Positions 6,201 to 7,547 of a stretch of DNA of 7,547 nt are shown here, piece by piece; the first letter of the stretch is position 1; each line of letters opens with the position of its first letter. The notes below the pieces were generated by a model. The model was not told the origin of the DNA and ran no database searches. It was given only the letters and a program-made list of their open reading frames with translations. Source of the DNA: Clostridiales bacterium (lineage in GTDB: Bacteria > Bacillota > Clostridia > WRLR01); the NCBI GenBank assembly GCA_031263625.1, contig JAISFK010000371.1, positions 1-7,547 on the forward strand. Reading direction: 5' to 3'. The position numbers and the translations under genes are program-made.

Positions 6201-7544
6201 GTATGTCGCGCCCACGTTCGCGGGATCGGACTGATCCTTGGGCGTGACGACGATGGTCGAGGTGTCGTTGTTTATCTTCTGCAACAGCGCGAGCGAGGCG
6301 CCGCCGCCCATCTTGAACAGCGAGTACTCGGCCGCGTAGCGCGTCGTGGCGCCGCCTATCATGCCGGCCGTGACGTTGCTCCAGCGCAGCTCCCAAGTGA
6401 TGTTCGTCTTGCCGTTCTCGTCCGCGCTCTCGTAGAGCTTGGACACGGACACGAGTATCCGCGAGCTGGCCGTGACGCGCGCGGCGGCCGCCGGCACTAT
6501 GACGTTCGGCACGTCGTTCATGAGCGGGACTATCTCGAACGTGTACACGCGGCCGGGGTACGGCACCGTGTAAGTGTACTCCAGCTTGCCCGCCGCCTGG
6601 TTTACGCGGACGGGCTGGTTCTGCTCCACCTGCGCGCGCGTGAAGCGCATGGAGCTCTCCGGGCGCTCCGCGCCGGCGCTCGCGTACACGTTCAGGTCGT
6701 ACCCGTATATGCGCTGCTCGTTGTACCAGACGTCGTCCCAGCTCAGCGTTATCTCGTCGGCGCCGGACGACGCGGCTTTGAGCTGCGTGCCCGTGTAGAT
6801 CCGCGCCATGTTGGACGGCCCGGACTCCGGCGAGGTGCCTGGAGTGCTGCCGCTCGCGGGCGGCGGCGGGTACTCGGCGAAGCTCATGTAGTTCGTCGCC
6901 GTGACGTCGAAGATCGTGCCCGACGGCAGGCCCCTGACGTCGAACTTGCCCGTCGGGGCCGTCCAGCCCGCGTCGCGCGCGTCCTCAAAAACCCGCGCCG
7001 CGGCCTTGCCCCTGTAGCCCTTGTTGTACTCCTCCAGGCTGTACTTCACCGTGCGCCCCGTGTACGCCGCGAGATTCCCCGGCGTCGCGGGCTGCGGCTG
7101 CGCCGTCGGCGCGGCGGGCGTGCCGTGGTCGAACGACACGACGGACGTGCCCCTGTCGTTGTCCAGCGCGATGTCGGCGGGCGCGACGGCCAGCCCCGCG
7201 ATCGCGGGTGGCGCGGGCGCCGTCGCCGCGTATGCCGGCACGGGCGCGAAAAGCGCGAGCTGCGCCAGCGCCATGGCCGCGCACAGCGCGGCGCAAACCC
7301 GCCTTCTGGCCTTGGCTCTGGCTCCGGCGCGGCTTCGCCTCCCTGCAACGCGGGCCGGGCCGCCGTTCCTGCCCATGCCCTCGTCAATGGCCATGCCCCT
7401 GCCTATGCCCTCGCCCATACCCTTGTTCATGCCGCCGCCCATGCCCGCGCCACCGCTCCTGCCCATGACCATGCTCTTGCCCCTGTCTTCGCTCCCGCCC
7501 TCGCCCATGCTCTCGCTCCTGCCCACGCTTACGCCCTCGCCCAT
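3258..7544 (-). CDS. Secreted multi-domain fibronectin III protein with SLH-like C terminus
   Basis: Likely a cell-surface protein held on the wall through its C terminus. Numbering from ATG 7544: an alternating Gly/Ser-rich stretch (1-60), then a basic n-region, a hydrophobic core VCAALCAAMALAQLALFAPV (83-102) and a signal-peptidase site AYA|A (106/107). Next come a poorly defined region (107-250) and about six fibronectin III-like domains (255-360, 362-480, 482-627, 633-785, 787-893, 895-986), several with the LSPNTxYxFxxRA-type strand. An unrecognised domain follows (987-1235). Two SLH-like repeats lie at 1237-1317, a Gly/Ala/Ser linker at 1316-1369, and a third SLH-like unit at 1375-1428 with LFPAGRAATRGEMAVFL. 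The canonical TRAE appears as TRGE and TPAE. The frame is open at the window edge, so the true start is unsettled. A signal peptide needs a start near the hydrophobic core, and ATG at 7376 (residue 57) is my preferred start, giving 1372 residues. No ligand or enzymatic residues are seen. Confidence 0.88.
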   Translation of the reverse strand: MGEGVSVGRSESMGEGGSEDRGKSMVMGRSGGAGMGGGMNKGMGEGIGRGMAIDEGMGRNGGPARVAGRRSRAGARAKARRRVCAALCAAMALAQLALFAPVPAYAATAPAPPAIAGLAVAPADIALDNDRGTSVVSFDHGTPAAPTAQPQPATPGNLAAYTGRTVKYSLEEYNKGYRGKAAARVFEDARDAGWTAPTGKFDVRGLPSGTIFDVTATNYMSFAEYPPPPASGSTPGTSPESGPSNMARIYTGTQLKAASSGADEITLSWDDVWYNEQRIYGYDLNVYASAGAERPESSMRFTRAQVEQNQPVRVNQAAGKLEYTYTVPYPGRVYTFEIVPLMNDVPNVIVPAAAARVTASSRILVSVSKLYESADENGKTNITWELRWSNVTAGMIGGATTRYAAEYSLFKMGGGASLALLQKINNDTSTIVVTPKDQSDPANVGATYEITAKIFENGQEMYVDDYITITSGPFTLKESETPYTPQAPVLLLESDPVAGLAASVWWNIPKRVAEPQLDDLDVVYEIFVLDDPAQLDALEGSGQQGGSGGSAEPAPSFTESGLALAQGVSKKSGENGYPYEIRNLSPNKTYYVAVRAVKSFVDIADMSVKQYRSRISYVVLTTPPELPFGQPPAPVTLEIDKESIKPESAEFLVRAAWYERLAPNAEGIEEWVYVPDYAPPADGILPDGWRRVQYEPGDRLLLHYMEYNAATMDKDDPGAFSGYRTVTADVASADPRGAAIRIRAAGLSPNTAYIFWARADRKTALSFPSKTIIATTPPYPNTEIGKPVTPDFEFAFIGDRYVDLLWGKEPNYRYNIQISTADRFDGQGVVSLATSTAEIAATGVDFYRAAGLTPDTLYYFRIQAEVTSPVTGAVLASEWSDSKPARTKPPLPPATPAGFGIKPIRNAITKNSIFYEWLATPGIQYVLEYSQSASMEGAAELNVGAASEHNLAGLLSNHRYYARLYAFDPATGLRSEPTYIVGARTLRSDDDYDSNVDTTMPLTGEFVKKDAYAVNGVWHIAILGTDADRLCERVMTDTMLDYSIDMSKPPLYTKAISLKVEGKVFDSLDGMLENLELKLADKSFVIRPKTLAPSLAGSAARRIASPRYEIYLSLSGNESYKKPAGYAAKTEATGFDAYVLDGAASARLALESFGKGLRVVVPFTGAAWYKSGETGGIYSNAEGAWERLDARVAFDPDTRKGSLTFERAAPGNFMAADIAARNVFSDAQGEYSSYVARLGALGFSDAPVGSPFRAGDAVTPAEAVEMLFKTMGYAYGDGYMDSAVKAGFVESRGQADLKLEEALAMVARAYEVRTGRKAEAPAAGGAAVGAAGGGSGSGSGSADAGEGAAGGGGSGAGGDAAVGAAAGGWTPGVAALREPVRRLAQFALDNGFALPVLPSSQELFPAGRAATRGEMAVFLVLLHETLEG
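3440..3600 (-). repeat. Gly/Ala/Ser low-complexity linker with in-frame hexamer repeat
   Basis: The minus strand encodes a linker of about 54 residues made almost only of Gly, Ala and Ser between the second and third SLH-like units. At its core the plus strand has CGCTTC three times and then CGCTCC (3521-3544), encoding GSGSGSGS. The unit is six bases, so slippage would change length without breaking the frame. Confidence 0.75.
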
Positions 7545-7547
7545 GCT
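7362..7547 (-). repeat. Degenerate hexanucleotide repeat (RGC-RNG) at the 5' end of the exported-protein gene
   Basis: On the minus strand about 31 successive hexamers follow the pattern (G/A)GC-(A/G)NG, for example GGCATG, GGCGAG, GGCAGG, AGCGAG and GGCAAG, with a minority of departures. The repeat continues to the window edge, so its full length is unknown. Read in the frame of the gene, every second residue is Gly or Ser and the others are mostly Met, Glu, Arg or Lys. It contains many ATG codons and purine-rich GAGGG/AGGGG runs, so several translation starts are conceivable. It may be coding or leader DNA upstream of the true start at 7376. Confidence 0.7.

Noticed and set aside
1..7547. 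CRISPR array, tRNA, rRNA, intact insertion sequence or integrase
   Set aside because: I found no regularly spaced identical repeats, no tRNA-like cloverleaf, and no transposase or recombinase protein in any frame.

Overview
The window suggests a GC-rich anaerobic bacterium, probably a Bacillota (Clostridia-like) lineage. The reasons are the single-domain flavin oxidoreductase with a C-terminal cysteine cluster, the short excisionase-like helix-turn-helix protein ending in DGRTKAAK, and the large Sec-exported fibronectin III protein ending in an S-layer-homology-like region. This placement rests on recollection of protein families, not on a search.

Layout. (1) Positions 5-1381, minus strand: an old yellow enzyme family NADH:flavin oxidoreductase. 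(2) Positions 1516-1707, minus strand: a 63-residue helix-turn-helix protein. Its start is fixed by a perfect AGGAGG site and by an extended -10 promoter that places the transcript start near 1761. (3) Positions 1762-1992: a divergent regulatory region. It carries the minus-strand promoter, a weaker plus-strand promoter, a perfect 12-bp inverted repeat with one arm at each promoter, four CCTATG units and a TATACGTATA palindrome. (4) Positions 1993-2910, plus strand: two genes 12 bp apart. The first encodes a 124-residue protein of unknown function. The second encodes a DUF6036-type nucleotidyltransferase of the same superfamily as the AbiEii/MenT toxins. (5) Positions 2911-3257: a convergent intergenic region holding a degenerate duplicate of the last 38 codons of the next gene. 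(6) Positions 3258-7544, minus strand: a secreted protein with about six fibronectin III-like domains, an unrecognised domain and an S-layer-homology-like C terminus. It runs into a hexanucleotide repeat at the window edge.

The divergent block (about 1500-2910) is the most interesting part. It looks like an accessory cassette: a putative toxin-antitoxin or defence pair facing a small DNA-binding protein across a shared, operator-like control region. Two 60-base samples from it were about 50-52% G+C, against 75% in a sample of the flanking exported-protein gene. The flavin oxidoreductase and the exported protein look like host genes on either side, with no visible functional link to the cassette. 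Whether the helix-turn-helix protein controls the nucleotidyltransferase pair is inference from the arrangement.
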